In this document: positions 8,916-18,456 of the stretch, one piece after another
Layout of the letters: each line of letters starts with the position of its first letter
Numbering within the stretch: the stretch's first letter is position 1
NCBI RefSeq assembly: GCF_014195535.1
Contig: NZ_JACIBY010000006.1
Span: 248,001-312,000, forward strand
DNA from: Runella defluvii
GTDB lineage: Bacteria; Bacteroidota; Bacteroidia; Cytophagales; Spirosomataceae
Direction of reading: 5' to 3'
DNA length: 64,000 nucleotides
The notes under the pieces: generated by a model
Seen by the model: the letters and a program-made list of their open reading frames with translations, nothing else
The model's database searches: none
Told to the model about the DNA's origin: nothing
Position numbers and translations under genes: made by a program

Positions 8916-10112
8916 ATGCCTGCTCAACCTACCTTTGCTCCCCGAAATAACCAAATCTTTCAGACTCCACGCCAAGGGGCATTACTCGATGCTCATGCCC
9001 ACGTTGCGGTGGTGGGAGCAGGCGTTTTTGGGGGCTGGACGGCCTTGTGGTTACGCCGTTTAGGATTTCGGGTAACGTTGGTTGACGCTTGGGGGCCAGG
9101 TAACTCGCGGGCAAGCTCGGGCGACGAAACGCGGGTCATTCGCTCCACTTATGGTGCCAACGAAACCTATTTCGACCTCAACGTACGGGCCATTGAGTTG
9201 TGGCGCGAACACCAACAAAAGTGGGACAAAAAAATGTTTTTCAACTCAGGTGTACTGTGGTTTTGTTACGATGAAGCCCCCGAAATGATTGAAGCGACGT
9301 TGCCATTTATGAAAAAACACGGTTTAGAATACCAATATCTATCCAAAACCGAAGCAGCACAACGCTATCCTCATATTGCTACCAATGACCTACACCACCT
9401 CGTTCTCGACCCTCATGGCGGCTACCTAAAAGCCCGTGAAAGTTGCCAAACGGTACTCGAAGCATTTGTACGAGAAGGAGGAACCTATGTGAATGCGTTG
9501 GTTCAATCCGCCGCGATTGAAAACGGTAAGATGACAACTTTATCTTTGTCCAACAGCACGCGGCTGTCGGCTGACGCATACGTATTTGCCTGTGGTTCTT
9601 GGCTAGGGCGACTGTTTCCTGATGTACTTGGAGCAATCATTACGTGCACCAAACAAGAAGCCTATTACTTGGGAGTACCTGCGTCGCATACAGCGTATTT
9701 TGACCAAATGCCCGCTTGGATTGACCTCGATGGGGACGATTTTTATTACGGAATTCCAGGGAATGCGTACCGAGGCTTTAAAGTTGGGGTTGACAAACGA
9801 GGGGAGATTTTTGACCCCACCGACGGAGAACGTGTAGCAAATGCGGAGGTATTGACCAAAGCACGGGCTTTTATGGCACACCGTTTTCCCGCGCTAAAAA
9901 ATGCTCCCTTGGTCGAAAACCGCGTGTGTCCTTACGAAAACTCCCCCGATGGCAACTTCATTCTGGATACGCATCCTGAGGCCGAAAACTGCTGGTTTTT
10001 GGGAGGAGGTTCTGGACACGGTTATAAGCACGGCCCCGCCTTGGGCGAACTTGCAGCCGATATTATTTCAGGGAAACGCCCCCTAGAAAATCTCTTCCGA
10101 ATGCGAGAGTAA
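8916..10112 (+). CDS. FAD-dependent oxidoreductase, sarcosine oxidase-like (DAO family)
   Basis: A 398-residue flavoprotein of the DAO/MTOX type. The FAD dinucleotide motif VAVVGAGVFGGWTALWLRR lies near residues 30-48 and is followed by GPGNSRASSGDETRVIRSTY, close to the monomeric sarcosine oxidase pattern. The C-terminal segment GGGSGHGYKHGPALGELAAD contacts flavin in this family. It should oxidise a secondary amine or amino acid with oxygen. The ATG at 8916 is preferred; the frame is open to 8877, but that would run into the divergent gene's start. The ending is complete. Confidence 0.9.
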   Translation: MPAQPTFAPRNNQIFQTPRQGALLDAHAHVAVVGAGVFGGWTALWLRRLGFRVTLVDAWGPGNSRASSGDETRVIRSTYGANETYFDLNVRAIELWREHQQKWDKKMFFNSGVLWFCYDEAPEMIEATLPFMKKHGLEYQYLSKTEAAQRYPHIATNDLHHLVLDPHGGYLKARESCQTVLEAFVREGGTYVNALVQSAAIENGKMTTLSLSNSTRLSADAYVFACGSWLGRLFPDVLGAIITCTKQEAYYLGVPASHTAYFDQMPAWIDLDGDDFYYGIPGNAYRGFKVGVDKRGEIFDPTDGERVANAEVLTKARAFMAHRFPALKNAPLVENRVCPYENSPDGNFILDTHPEAENCWFLGGGSGHGYKHGPALGELAADIISGKRPLENLFRMRE

Positions 10113-10121
10113 GGGATTATA

Positions 10122-10190
10122 GTAGGTTGCTCACAACCAGAAGAAAACCGCCAGTTCAGCCGCAAGGGCGGGTTGGGAGCAACCCGCTAC
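10122..10190. repeat. Imperfect hairpin at the left end of the nuclease remnant
   Basis: The left arm (10122-10138) and right arm (10171-10190) pair at 16 of 17 positions with one 3-base bulge. It sits just after the oxidase stop and runs into the first codons of the truncated nuclease gene, so it could act as a terminator or be part of a dispersed repeat. Confidence 0.5.
10127..10150 (+). repeat. Left 24-base direct repeat flanking nuclease remnant
   Basis: This 24-base stretch recurs at 10681-10704 with one mismatch (C/T at base 7). The two copies bracket the truncated Rpn-type gene. Confidence 0.8.
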
Positions 10191-10661
10191 ACAGTGTACC
10201 CTTTTGCGATGATTGTCTTGACAGTTTTGGTCGCATTGCAGAAGGGGAAAGTAACAGAAGAGGAGCTTTTACAACAAAAAGTAGAATTGCTCAAGCGGTT
10301 GGTTAGTAAGGGTTTTAGTCGAGCAAAGATAGAGGCGTTGATGGGATTTTTGAAGCTTTACGTACGTTTTGGAAAACGGGAAAATGATGTTAAATTTGAC
10401 GAAGCGATAGAGTTATTGTTAAACAAACCGAAAGAAACGATGGGGATTGTTGAATTTGTGTTGGAGCGCGAACGTCGCTTGGGAGAAAAGCGAGGGTTAG
10501 CCAAAGGGGAGAAAAAGGGGGTAGGAAAAGGCATAGAAACTCAAAAGCAGCATTTTGTAAATACCCTGCTGGCTGAAACGGACTTTGATGATGCTAAAAT
10601 TGCGTCGTTAGCTGATGTATCTGTTGAAACTGTGCAAAAGCTTAGAAATCAGGCCAAATAA
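10173..10661 (+). pseudogene. 5'-truncated Rpn/PD-(D/E)XK nuclease-type transposase gene
   Basis: The 162-codon frame matches the C-terminal half of Rpn family (recombination-promoting nuclease/putative transposase) proteins: a YPFAMIVLTVLVALQKGK segment, LLKRLVSKGFSRAKIEALMGFLKLYVRF, then a Lys/Gly-rich GEKRGLAKGEKKG linker and a short helical tail (FDDAKIASLADVSVETVQKL). The N-terminal nuclease core with its catalytic acidic residues is missing, and the frame starts only with a TTG inside a hairpin. I therefore read it as a decayed remnant. The 24-base direct repeats at both ends are consistent with insertion or duplication followed by deletion. Confidence 0.75.
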
Positions 10662-10680
10662 GCTGCACGAGTGCTTCTGA

Positions 10681-10704
10681 TTGCTCATAACCAGAAGAAA
10701 ACCG
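10681..10704 (+). repeat. Right 24-base direct repeat flanking nuclease remnant
   Basis: Matches 10127-10150 at 23 of 24 positions and directly abuts the stop codon of the minus-strand Lon-N domain gene. Confidence 0.8.
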
Positions 10705-11334
10705 TTAAAAATTCAACGGATCGAGGTTCTTAAAGTGACCATTCATGCGGATACGTTCTTTGGTACGCTCCATTTCTGACATTACGGGAAGTACTTTATT
10801 CAAATGCCGTAAAATATATTGTTGGCGTTCTGGTTCCGAACGAATCGTCAGCAAGTGATATTCTTCTTCCTGCGATAAACCAATTTTATGCGCAATTTGG
10901 TACGAAAAAGGCATTACATCAGGGTTAAAATCGACCTTCGTTTGAAGTAGGGTATAAAGGCGGTCGAGTTGAAAAAGCAATTCAGGAATCGCGCCTTGTA
11001 GTGACTCAGGCTCTTCAAAAAAATCAACCTCTCCTCCCGAATACAGTTTTCCTGCCACTGGATTTTGTAACGTAAGTATTCTAAAAACCCGTATTCCTCG
11101 CGTCTTGATGTCCATCCGACCATCTTCGTGAAATTTGGCTAGGCGTACAACTTCCATTTCGGTTCCGTAACCTGGGAGTTTGTTGCCAATGAACGTAGGA
11201 ATCCCAAATGTTTTCTTTTCCTCTATACATTCCGTAATAAGCTGACGGTAACGAGGCTCAAAAATGTGCAGATTGAGATTCTCGGTAGGATAAGCTACCA
11301 AGGCCAAAGGAAAAAGCGGGAGAAAACGTTCCAT
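10705..11334 (-). CDS. Stand-alone Lon N-terminal (substrate-binding) domain protein
   Basis: A 209-residue protein that starts MERFLPLFPLALVAYPTENL and contains NLHIFEPRYRQLITECIE, the classic N-terminal (LON_substr_bdg) domain of protease Lon. The AAA+ and peptidase domains are absent, as in the many free-standing family members. The C-terminal part is helical (FSYQIAHKIGLSQEEEYHLL). It may bind unfolded or modified proteins, but its partner is unknown. The right-hand direct repeat of the nuclease remnant touches its 3' end without damaging the frame. Confidence 0.9.
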   Translation of the reverse strand: MERFLPLFPLALVAYPTENLNLHIFEPRYRQLITECIEEKKTFGIPTFIGNKLPGYGTEMEVVRLAKFHEDGRMDIKTRGIRVFRILTLQNPVAGKLYSGGEVDFFEEPESLQGAIPELLFQLDRLYTLLQTKVDFNPDVMPFSYQIAHKIGLSQEEEYHLLTIRSEPERQQYILRHLNKVLPVMSEMERTKERIRMNGHFKNLDPLNF

Positions 11335-11448
11335 ACGATTACGACACTGCCAGTGAATAGACAGAAATGTTAAAAAACAGTTGTAACAAATGTACTTCTG
11401 CTTTTTGAAAATTTCCTACTTTTAAATTTACATTTTAACTCACTGTTT

Positions 11449-12672
11449 ATGCGTATTGTTGCTACTGGTTTGATTTTTTGGACATTGGCTATTTCTTCTT
11501 TTGGTCAAAAAAATACTACCCCAACCTCTTACTTTCCTCCTGCTCACACGTGGGCACAAAAAACACCCACCGAACTGGGTTTAAATCCTAGCAAATTGGC
11601 CGAAGCGATTGCTTTTGCGAAAGCATCCGAGTCTAAAAACCCGCGAAGCATGGAGCAGTCACACTACCAGACTTTTGGAAAAGAACCTTACGGATTTGCC
11701 ATTGGCCCCTTCAACGACCGTGGCGACCAAACAGGCATCATTGTTTACAAAGGGTATATTGTGGCGCAGTGGGGCGAACCCAACCGCTGCGATATTACGC
11801 ACAGTGTCACCAAGAGCTTTTTATCCACAGTGGTGGGACTGGCGGTGGACAAAGGTCTGATTCGTAGCGTGAACGACACGGTAGCGGGCTATGTTCCCCC
11901 CATCGAATTGTACGGACAACCTGTGCAGCGCCCAGCCGAAGAGTTTGGCAAATCGGAACTTCTAAATTTATTTGATACACCCCACAATCGCCGCATTACG
12001 TGGGACCACATGCTACGCCAAACCTCAGATTGGGAAGGGACGCTTTGGGGAAAACCTGACTGGGCCGACCGCCCCGATGCCGATGCGTCGAAGTGGCTGA
12101 CGCGTCCTCGGAATGCCCCTGGCGCAGTATATGAGTACAACGATGTCCGCGTAAATGCACTGGCATTGGCTGCCACGAGCGTTTGGCGAAAGCCTCTGCC
12201 TCAAGTACTAAAAGAACGAATCATGGACGAAATTGGGGCGTCAACTACGTGGCGCTGGACGGGCTATCGCAATGCATGGATTGTACTTGACGGGCAGCCT
12301 GCTCAGTCGGTAAGTGGCGGCGGGCATTGGGGAGGAGGAATGTTTATCAATGCCTACGACATGGCACGCTTCGGATTATTAACCCTCCATCGTGGACGCT
12401 GGAACGGTAAACAATTGTTATCAGAGCAATGGGTGAAACAAGCCACAACCCCTACAACAGCTCAACCGACCTATGGGTATATGAACTGGTTTTTGAATAC
12501 CGACCGCAAACCGCTTCCGAGTGCTCCAGCGAACGTTTATTACCACGTTGGTAACGGGACAAATATCGTTTATGTTGACCCCGACCATGAACTCGTGATG
12601 GTCGTTCGCTGGATTGAAAACTCGTCGCTTGATGGGATTATCAAGCGTGTGTTAGAAGCTTTCTCACGGTAA
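11449..12672 (+). CDS. Secreted class C beta-lactamase-fold serine hydrolase
   Basis: A 407-residue protein with a signal peptide ending near ISSFGQ. The SxxK motif is SVTK (Ser119, Lys122), the second motif is YND (in VYEYNDVRVN), and HVGNGTN near the C-terminus stands for the KTG strand. This is the penicillin-binding protein/esterase EstB/class C group (Pfam Beta-lactamase). It probably acts in the periplasm as an esterase or peptidase rather than as a resistance enzyme. A near-consensus promoter box (TACTTTTA) lies at 11417-11424. It is convergent with the next gene, with a 7-base gap. Confidence 0.9.
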   Translation: MRIVATGLIFWTLAISSFGQKNTTPTSYFPPAHTWAQKTPTELGLNPSKLAEAIAFAKASESKNPRSMEQSHYQTFGKEPYGFAIGPFNDRGDQTGIIVYKGYIVAQWGEPNRCDITHSVTKSFLSTVVGLAVDKGLIRSVNDTVAGYVPPIELYGQPVQRPAEEFGKSELLNLFDTPHNRRITWDHMLRQTSDWEGTLWGKPDWADRPDADASKWLTRPRNAPGAVYEYNDVRVNALALAATSVWRKPLPQVLKERIMDEIGASTTWRWTGYRNAWIVLDGQPAQSVSGGGHWGGGMFINAYDMARFGLLTLHRGRWNGKQLLSEQWVKQATTPTTAQPTYGYMNWFLNTDRKPLPSAPANVYYHVGNGTNIVYVDPDHELVMVVRWIENSSLDGIIKRVLEAFSR

Positions 12673-12679
12673 TTTTTGG

Positions 12680-15600
12680 TTATCGAAGTAGCGTCACCGC
12701 CCCTCGTTGAGAAATACGAGGGCGGTCGGGGAAAAATTTAGACTTAAATGAGACCACGTAAGGATAGGTCATCGGAGGATAAAACGTACCTCGGTATTTT
12801 CCATCCCACTTCTCGTTCATATCGTTGGTATAAAAAATGACTTCGCCCCAACGGTTAAAAATCTTCAATTCAAAATCGCTCAAGTGGTCGCCATACACAT
12901 CCAACAGGTCATTTTGGCCATCTCCGTTTGGAGAAAACGCGTCAGGGATAAACAATCGAGGCTCACACCGCACCACCACTTGCACTGAGTCGGTCACTTC
13001 ACAACTCGCTGGGCTGGTAATGCTTACTCGGTACGTTCCAACCTGATTGACGGTGACCCGCATCGTTGTTGCGTCAAGAGGCGGAAACCAACGATAGCGT
13101 AAATTGGGCGTAGTAGGACGAATAATTAACGTCGCTGTAGCACCCACGTCCAAATCACACAAACCTATATCGCGGTTTAAATCATAGACGGGGCGCGGCG
13201 CCAACGAATACACAAAATTGTCGGTATCGGTACAACCCGTCACGGAGTTGGTCACTGTCAATGAATACGTTCCTGCTCGACTCACCGTGATTCGGTTGGT
13301 CGTTTCTCCCGTACTCCATTGGTATTGATTTCCTGCAATATTGGGAAGGGTTGGCACCAACAAAGCCGTATCTCCAACGCACTTTTCACGATCGGGGCCG
13401 AGGCTCAAGAATTTTTCTGGGATGACACCCACCGTTATGTCGCGCAGGGTCGTATCGCACCCACCCGCATCGGTTACCAGCACGTTGTATTTCCCTGGCA
13501 GCAAGTTGCTGATTATCGGCGCATTTGTGCCCACGGTGCCGCCCGTGGCATTGGTCCAAACATAGCGCGTAGGAGTTCCTGCAAGGGTAGAAAGGTTGAT
13601 AGCCCCTACATTAGGCTCTTTACAACGCGCATCGATCACCGTCGGTTGCAGTCGTAGGTTTTTGACCACCCGCAAGGTAAACGACGAATCGGTGGCACAA
13701 ACCGTTGGGTTACCCGTCAGTCGAACCTTGTACGTTCCTTCTCCTAAATTCGCCAAGCTACTTCCTGTGCCCGTTAGCGGGGTGTCATTGGGTTGGCCAA
13801 ACCAGCTAAACGCATAATTTCCCGCAGGCGTAATACTCCCGATCACAATCCTACCGTCGCGCGTGGTACAGCCCGTGGGTGGAGTAAGCGTCGCTTGCAT
13901 TCGTGCCTTGGGTAAGGCTCGAACTTGAATGGTATCTTCATTTACACAGGCTTGAGGAGTGCCCGCATTGATAGTCACTTGAACTGAATATGGCCCTGGT
14001 CTGCTGACCGTGATGGTCTGTGAAGTTTCACCTGTGCTCCACTGAAATTTATTCCAATTTGTAAGAGAAGGTTTTCCATCTAATACGACGGTTCCGCCTC
14101 CAACACACAAACTGGTATCACGCAATACATACGCGGGCGGTCTTCGCATGGTTATTTGCGTAACTCCTTGTACCCGACACTGGCCTTCTATTCCATTGGC
14201 AGCAATCACCCGATACGTTCCAGAACCCCCATTGGGTTGCAACGTAATCGTTTTTGTTCGACCAATCACCGCGCCATTCCTCAGCCATATATACTGTTCG
14301 GCTTGCACGCCCGCATCCAGCACCAGTCGATTGACGCAGGTATCAATAGGCGACCTCAAGTTAATCGGGTCAGGGGTAGCTACAATCGTGAGTCGTTGGG
14401 TAATGGTAGTGTCTTTACAGCGGTTGACCAAACGTAAACTCACGGTGTAGGTACCTGGGTTTCGGTAGGTATGCTGTACTTGTTGGTTTTGGCCAACGAT
14501 TGGCGCAGAGCCATCCCCAAAATTCCACGTGTATGAATCTTTAATGGGGTCGCAGAGAGGGGACGCTTGGAAATTGGTCGCTTGGTTGGAACAGGTATCC
14601 GAATACGTAAAACCTGGCCCAGAGGACTCTTGAGTAAAGTTGAAGACAAAGTTGGGCAAGCCTATTTGGCTGGTTTTTCCTCCCAAATTAATCCCCCTTT
14701 CAACAAACCGTACTTCGTCCTGAGAATCTTCGTCGGGATAGTTAATGACCCCCAAATACTGACTGCCTTTGATAGCCATGTAAATACGCCCATCTGAGCC
14801 TACTTGCAAAGCGCCATACACTTGCGTCGCCGAACTGTCGATGAGTATTTTGGAATCGGCAATGCGGGCAGAGTCACCCAAACTAATGTCGTACTGATAA
14901 AGACGCGACAGGGTGGTATCACTGTCATCTTTTTGCAGGGTGACGTACATTTTGGTACCATCGGGCGAAAATTCGACCCCGTATGCCTTGGGCGGCGCAG
15001 GGCCTATGTCAATGGTCAAAGGCGCTGAAAGCCTCCCCGACGAATCGCTAAAAGTATAAATCTGTACCAAGTTTTTGGGTGGCCCAGGTACGACCATCGC
15101 CAATCGTCTCGAACCCGTACTATCTTGGGCCGAAAACTTCATGTATCCCTCTGCTTGGCTAGGTGTATTTTGGAGCGTTCCCAACGGATAAGCCGTAGGC
15201 CCTTCAATACCCGCTTTGGTTACGTGATATACCTTGAAAGCGTTGCTATTATAATCGTGGGTTACTACCCAGTAGGTCGAATCTTGGTCGTTCCGAACCG
15301 ACGTAATACGTTCGGTTGTATTGTCGGTTAGTACTTGATTTTTTTCTACAATTTCTCCTTTTCCTCCGTTACGGCGCATATCGACGAGGCTATAACTGAG
15401 TTGTTTTTTGCCATTAATGTCAGAAGTTGTAAACACGTAGTATAAGTATTCACATCCTCGGCAGGTGGGTTTGGGCACAATCAAAGCCGATTGGGTAGAA
15501 TTCGGGCTTCCTCCCAAAGGCGTAGTCGTTCCATCTTTGGAAGGCATCAATGCACCCCCTTTGTCATAAATGCTTATCCCATCGGTATAAAACAAGAGTT

Positions 15601-16315
15601 GTCCTTTCGAATTGGCAATTGACGACGTCCCTTCTGGCGTATTCAGCTGACCATTGGTGAGGGGGGTTGGACTGCCGCCCGAAAAATCCAAACCCGCATT
15701 GTTCCCAAAATACCACTTTGCGCCTTCTTGACTACTTTGTTCCAAACAAACCTTCACGTTAATGCGGTCTTCGTAGGTACAGCCTTCGGCGTTGGTTACT
15801 TCTACCGAATAACAGCCCGAGCTGTCCACGCGCATGGTTTGGGTAGAATCTCCGTTGGGAAACCACAGGTACTTCGCTCCCGAAGGTGCATTGGAGGGAT
15901 AAGGATTCAGGATTAATTTCCCCAAGTCTTCCTTACAAATCATCGTATCGCGCCGCCATCCTGGAAATTGTGGCGGAGGCACTCCGATGTTAATGGTTTT
16001 TGTTACTGTCTGCGGTACCCCATTTACCGTCCGCGTCAACGTCACGGTATAAGGCCCAGGCGTTTGATACAAGTGCTTGGCACTGACTTTGGTAGAGGTA
16101 TTTTGGGTACCGCTGCCTGGGTCGCCAAAATCCCAAAGCCAAGCCGTAGAAGTTTTGAGTGTGTCCGAGAACGTCACAGAATCACTCTTACACTCAACAT
16201 CTGGAATACACAGTTTACCTTTTACGTCAAACTGAGCGTGTACTTGGGTAGGCAACGCCATTCCCAACGCCCATAAGCCGATAATAACAAGAAATATGTA
16301 GGGTTGCTTTCTCAT
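12680..16315 (-). CDS. Giant PKD-domain protein with gliding/T9SS C-terminal sorting domain
   Basis: A 1211-residue exported protein. A signal sequence (about residues 1-28) is followed by a PKD domain (WLWDFGDPGSGTQN, YTVTLTRTVNG), a 350-residue region resembling the WD40-like/beta-propeller part of similar Bacteroidota proteins (WYFGNNAGLDFSGG), a second PKD domain (YTWNFGDGSAPIVG) and several Ig-like repeats with QFQWSTGET/YQWSTGETT signatures. The last 90 residues (FIPDAFSPNGDGQNDLLDVYG, LKIFNRWGEVIFYTND) form the CHU_C/type B T9SS sorting domain. It is therefore likely secreted by type IX secretion and held on the cell surface. The ATG at 16315 is preferred to the in-frame start 16 codons upstream, which would place a charged stretch before the signal peptide. 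Confidence 0.93.
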   Translation of the reverse strand: MRKQPYIFLVIIGLWALGMALPTQVHAQFDVKGKLCIPDVECKSDSVTFSDTLKTSTAWLWDFGDPGSGTQNTSTKVSAKHLYQTPGPYTVTLTRTVNGVPQTVTKTINIGVPPPQFPGWRRDTMICKEDLGKLILNPYPSNAPSGAKYLWFPNGDSTQTMRVDSSGCYSVEVTNAEGCTYEDRINVKVCLEQSSQEGAKWYFGNNAGLDFSGGSPTPLTNGQLNTPEGTSSIANSKGQLLFYTDGISIYDKGGALMPSKDGTTTPLGGSPNSTQSALIVPKPTCRGCEYLYYVFTTSDINGKKQLSYSLVDMRRNGGKGEIVEKNQVLTDNTTERITSVRNDQDSTYWVVTHDYNSNAFKVYHVTKAGIEGPTAYPLGTLQNTPSQAEGYMKFSAQDSTGSRRLAMVVPGPPKNLVQIYTFSDSSGRLSAPLTIDIGPAPPKAYGVEFSPDGTKMYVTLQKDDSDTTLSRLYQYDISLGDSARIADSKILIDSSATQVYGALQVGSDGRIYMAIKGSQYLGVINYPDEDSQDEVRFVERGINLGGKTSQIGLPNFVFNFTQESSGPGFTYSDTCSNQATNFQASPLCDPIKDSYTWNFGDGSAPIVGQNQQVQHTYRNPGTYTVSLRLVNRCKDTTITQRLTIVATPDPINLRSPIDTCVNRLVLDAGVQAEQYIWLRNGAVIGRTKTITLQPNGGSGTYRVIAANGIEGQCRVQGVTQITMRRPPAYVLRDTSLCVGGGTVVLDGKPSLTNWNKFQWSTGETSQTITVSRPGPYSVQVTINAGTPQACVNEDTIQVRALPKARMQATLTPPTGCTTRDGRIVIGSITPAGNYAFSWFGQPNDTPLTGTGSSLANLGEGTYKVRLTGNPTVCATDSSFTLRVVKNLRLQPTVIDARCKEPNVGAINLSTLAGTPTRYVWTNATGGTVGTNAPIISNLLPGKYNVLVTDAGGCDTTLRDITVGVIPEKFLSLGPDREKCVGDTALLVPTLPNIAGNQYQWSTGETTNRITVSRAGTYSLTVTNSVTGCTDTDNFVYSLAPRPVYDLNRDIGLCDLDVGATATLIIRPTTPNLRYRWFPPLDATTMRVTVNQVGTYRVSITSPASCEVTDSVQVVVRCEPRLFIPDAFSPNGDGQNDLLDVYGDHLSDFELKIFNRWGEVIFYTNDMNEKWDGKYRGTFYPPMTYPYVVSFKSKFFPDRPRISQRGAVTLLR

Positions 16316-16460
16316 TGGTTTAGTCTCTTTCTCCTCTTCCTCAAATCTTGTGCCTAATTTCAACGTATTATGTTGTTATCTTGTTTACGCAAATTTCGTT
16401 GTTTACGCTGCGTTTCTAAGCAAAATCTAATCTCAAAGGGGGTAAGTCTTACTAAAAACG

Positions 16461-16501
16461 AAAAAACCTTACCGAAAATTTTGTCGCATTTAACGGTAAG
16501 G
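16461..16501 (-). terminator. Terminator of the MFS transporter gene
   Basis: An 8-bp stem (16467-16474 with 16494-16501) is followed on the minus strand by six T (complement of 16461-16466). It lies 36 bases past the transporter stop codon. The loop is long (19 bases). Confidence 0.75.
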
Positions 16502-16536
16502 TAATAAAATATACAATCCCTCGATAGGAGTTCAAC

Positions 16537-17760
16537 TCATTCTTCGTAATTGAGGTCTTTGGTGAAAGTTTCTTCCAAGAAATACAGCGATGCCAATGCG
16601 ATGATTACCGTGACTGTTCCGATCACTACGGCGCTGTTGATGATGCCTAAACTAGGTTTTAGAGCGACAAAGGCCGACGTAAGAATGATGGCGGTTCCAC
16701 GTACCACATTAGGCACGGAGGTAGCGACCGTTGCGCGGAGATTTGTCCCAAAAAGCTCGGCTGCAATCGTGATAAAAATCGTCCAGTAACCGTTACAAAA
16801 GCCTAATAACACACAAATTACGTAAAACGAATCGACGCTTTTGACGGGGAATAGCAGATACGTAAGCATAAATACGAACGAAAGCAGGATGAATAGTCCC
16901 ATGACCTTTTTGCGGCTTTTGAGGTACTGACTCACCAATCCACTGACGATATCCCCAACAATTTGCCCCGAAAAGGCAAACATGACGCATTTTCCCGCTA
17001 CAATCGGTTCGGTTAGTCCGACGGCTTTGCCAAATTCTGGCGAGAAAGTCATCAAGACACCCGTCACAAACCACAGGGGAATTCCAATCAGAATCGACAG
17101 TATGTATTTCGTAAAACGGCGTCGGTTATTGAACAACATCAAAATATTGCCTTTTTGGACTTTCTGGGATTTTACTTTTTCAAACAGGCCAGACTCAAAC
17201 ACATTTAAGCGTAAAACCAACAGCACTAGCCCCATCCCTCCACCGACAAAATACGACACCCGCCAGTCGAACCAATCAGCCACAAAATTGGCCATGATGG
17301 CGCCCACCAGCCCCATTGTCGCAACAACGGTGGTGCCATAGCCCCTGATTTCTTTGGGCAATACTTCTGACACAAGCGTTATTCCTGCGCCTAACTCGCC
17401 CGCAAGGCCAATACCCGCAATGAAGCGCAGGAAAGCATATTGCTCAACGGTTTGGACAAAGCCATTGGCAATATTGGCCAGCGAGTACATTAAAATTGAA
17501 CCAAAAAGAATAGAAAGACGGCCTTTTTTATCGCCCAATATACCCCAAAACACACCACCAACCAGCAAACCTGCCAACTGCGTATTGAGTAAGAAAACCC
17601 CTTCTGGAAGAAGCTGCTCGGCCGAAACGCCCAAAGCTTTGAGGCTATTGACGCGTACGACACTGAACAAAAAGAGGTCGTACATATCTACTAAATATCC
17701 CAGTGCGGCAACGATAACGGGAATTTGGACAAGGTGCTGTAAGGTGGATTTCTGCGACAT
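16537..17760 (-). CDS. Major facilitator superfamily transporter
   Basis: A 407-residue, 12-segment transporter. The loop after segment 2 reads GVFWGILGDKKGRLSILFGS, close to the MFS signature (GxLaDrxGRkxxl), and a second copy (VSQYLKSRKKVMG) lies after segment 8. The acidic pair in VDMYDLFLFSVVRV in segment 1 resembles metabolite:H+ symporters of the sugar or organic acid type. The substrate cannot be assigned. It is transcribed alone, with a good terminator at 16461-16501, and is divergent from the Tat cupin gene. Confidence 0.88.
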   Translation of the reverse strand: MSQKSTLQHLVQIPVIVAALGYLVDMYDLFLFSVVRVNSLKALGVSAEQLLPEGVFLLNTQLAGLLVGGVFWGILGDKKGRLSILFGSILMYSLANIANGFVQTVEQYAFLRFIAGIGLAGELGAGITLVSEVLPKEIRGYGTTVVATMGLVGAIMANFVADWFDWRVSYFVGGGMGLVLLVLRLNVFESGLFEKVKSQKVQKGNILMLFNNRRRFTKYILSILIGIPLWFVTGVLMTFSPEFGKAVGLTEPIVAGKCVMFAFSGQIVGDIVSGLVSQYLKSRKKVMGLFILLSFVFMLTYLLFPVKSVDSFYVICVLLGFCNGYWTIFITIAAELFGTNLRATVATSVPNVVRGTAIILTSAFVALKPSLGIINSAVVIGTVTVIIALASLYFLEETFTKDLNYEE

Positions 17761-17909
17761 GATTAAGGTTTAAGGCGAATGCTCAAAAAAGAAAACAAAC
17801 CCTAAAAATTACTCTCCTTGCCCCAAAACGTCCGATTTTTACCACCAACCTTCCCCGTCGTCTTTCCACTTTTGTGTCATCATTCACGCACAAAATTTAC
17901 TTCATTCGT

Positions 17910-18455
17910 ATGCAACGTCGAACATTTCTTTCTGCGGCGGTCGTAGCTACTGCTGGCAGTTTTGCCCCCAAATCGTTTGCCCAAAGTAACCCTAAACCTT
18001 TCCTCATCAAAAATGGCGAAGCTCGTTTTGGGGTTCATACACCCTACAAAGGTATCAACCCCAACGATGTTAAAATTTCGGGAAAAGATACCAATGGACA
18101 ATTGGCTGTTTTTGAGTATATTGGCCATGTGAAAGAAGGTCCCGTACTGCACGTACACAACGACCAAGACGAAATCTTTACCGTGGTAGAAGGAAGCTAT
18201 CGGTTTCGGGTGGGCGAAAAAGAAGAGGTTTTAAATCAGGGGGATACGATATTTTTACCCCGAAAAATACCTCACACTTGGATTCAACTTAGCGACAAGG
18301 GCAAGTTGATTTATATGGTGCAACCAGCGGGAAAAATGGAAGAATTTTTCTTGAAAATGAATGAATTGAAAGCGCCGCCCACTGAAGAGGAGTTTCAACA
18401 AATCACCATGGCGCACGGCATGAAAAATGTAGGACCACCTTTAAGCCTCGACTAA
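17910..18455 (+). CDS. Exported cupin-domain protein with twin-arginine leader
   Basis: A 181-residue protein. The leader QRRTFLSAAVVATAGSFAPKSFAQ has a twin arginine, hydrophobic core and cleavage site, which suggests Tat export. The rest is one cupin barrel: GPVLHVHNDQDEIFTVVEG carries the metal-binding His/His/Glu set of motif 1, and GDTIFLPRKIPHTW carries the motif 2 His. The ATG at 17910 gives the leader directly; a promoter-like CACTTTTG box at 17868-17875 supports it over the upstream in-frame start. The AraC gene starts one base after its stop, so the two are probably co-transcribed. Confidence 0.88.
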   Translation: MQRRTFLSAAVVATAGSFAPKSFAQSNPKPFLIKNGEARFGVHTPYKGINPNDVKISGKDTNGQLAVFEYIGHVKEGPVLHVHNDQDEIFTVVEGSYRFRVGEKEEVLNQGDTIFLPRKIPHTWIQLSDKGKLIYMVQPAGKMEEFFLKMNELKAPPTEEEFQQITMAHGMKNVGPPLSLD

Positions 18456-18456
18456 A

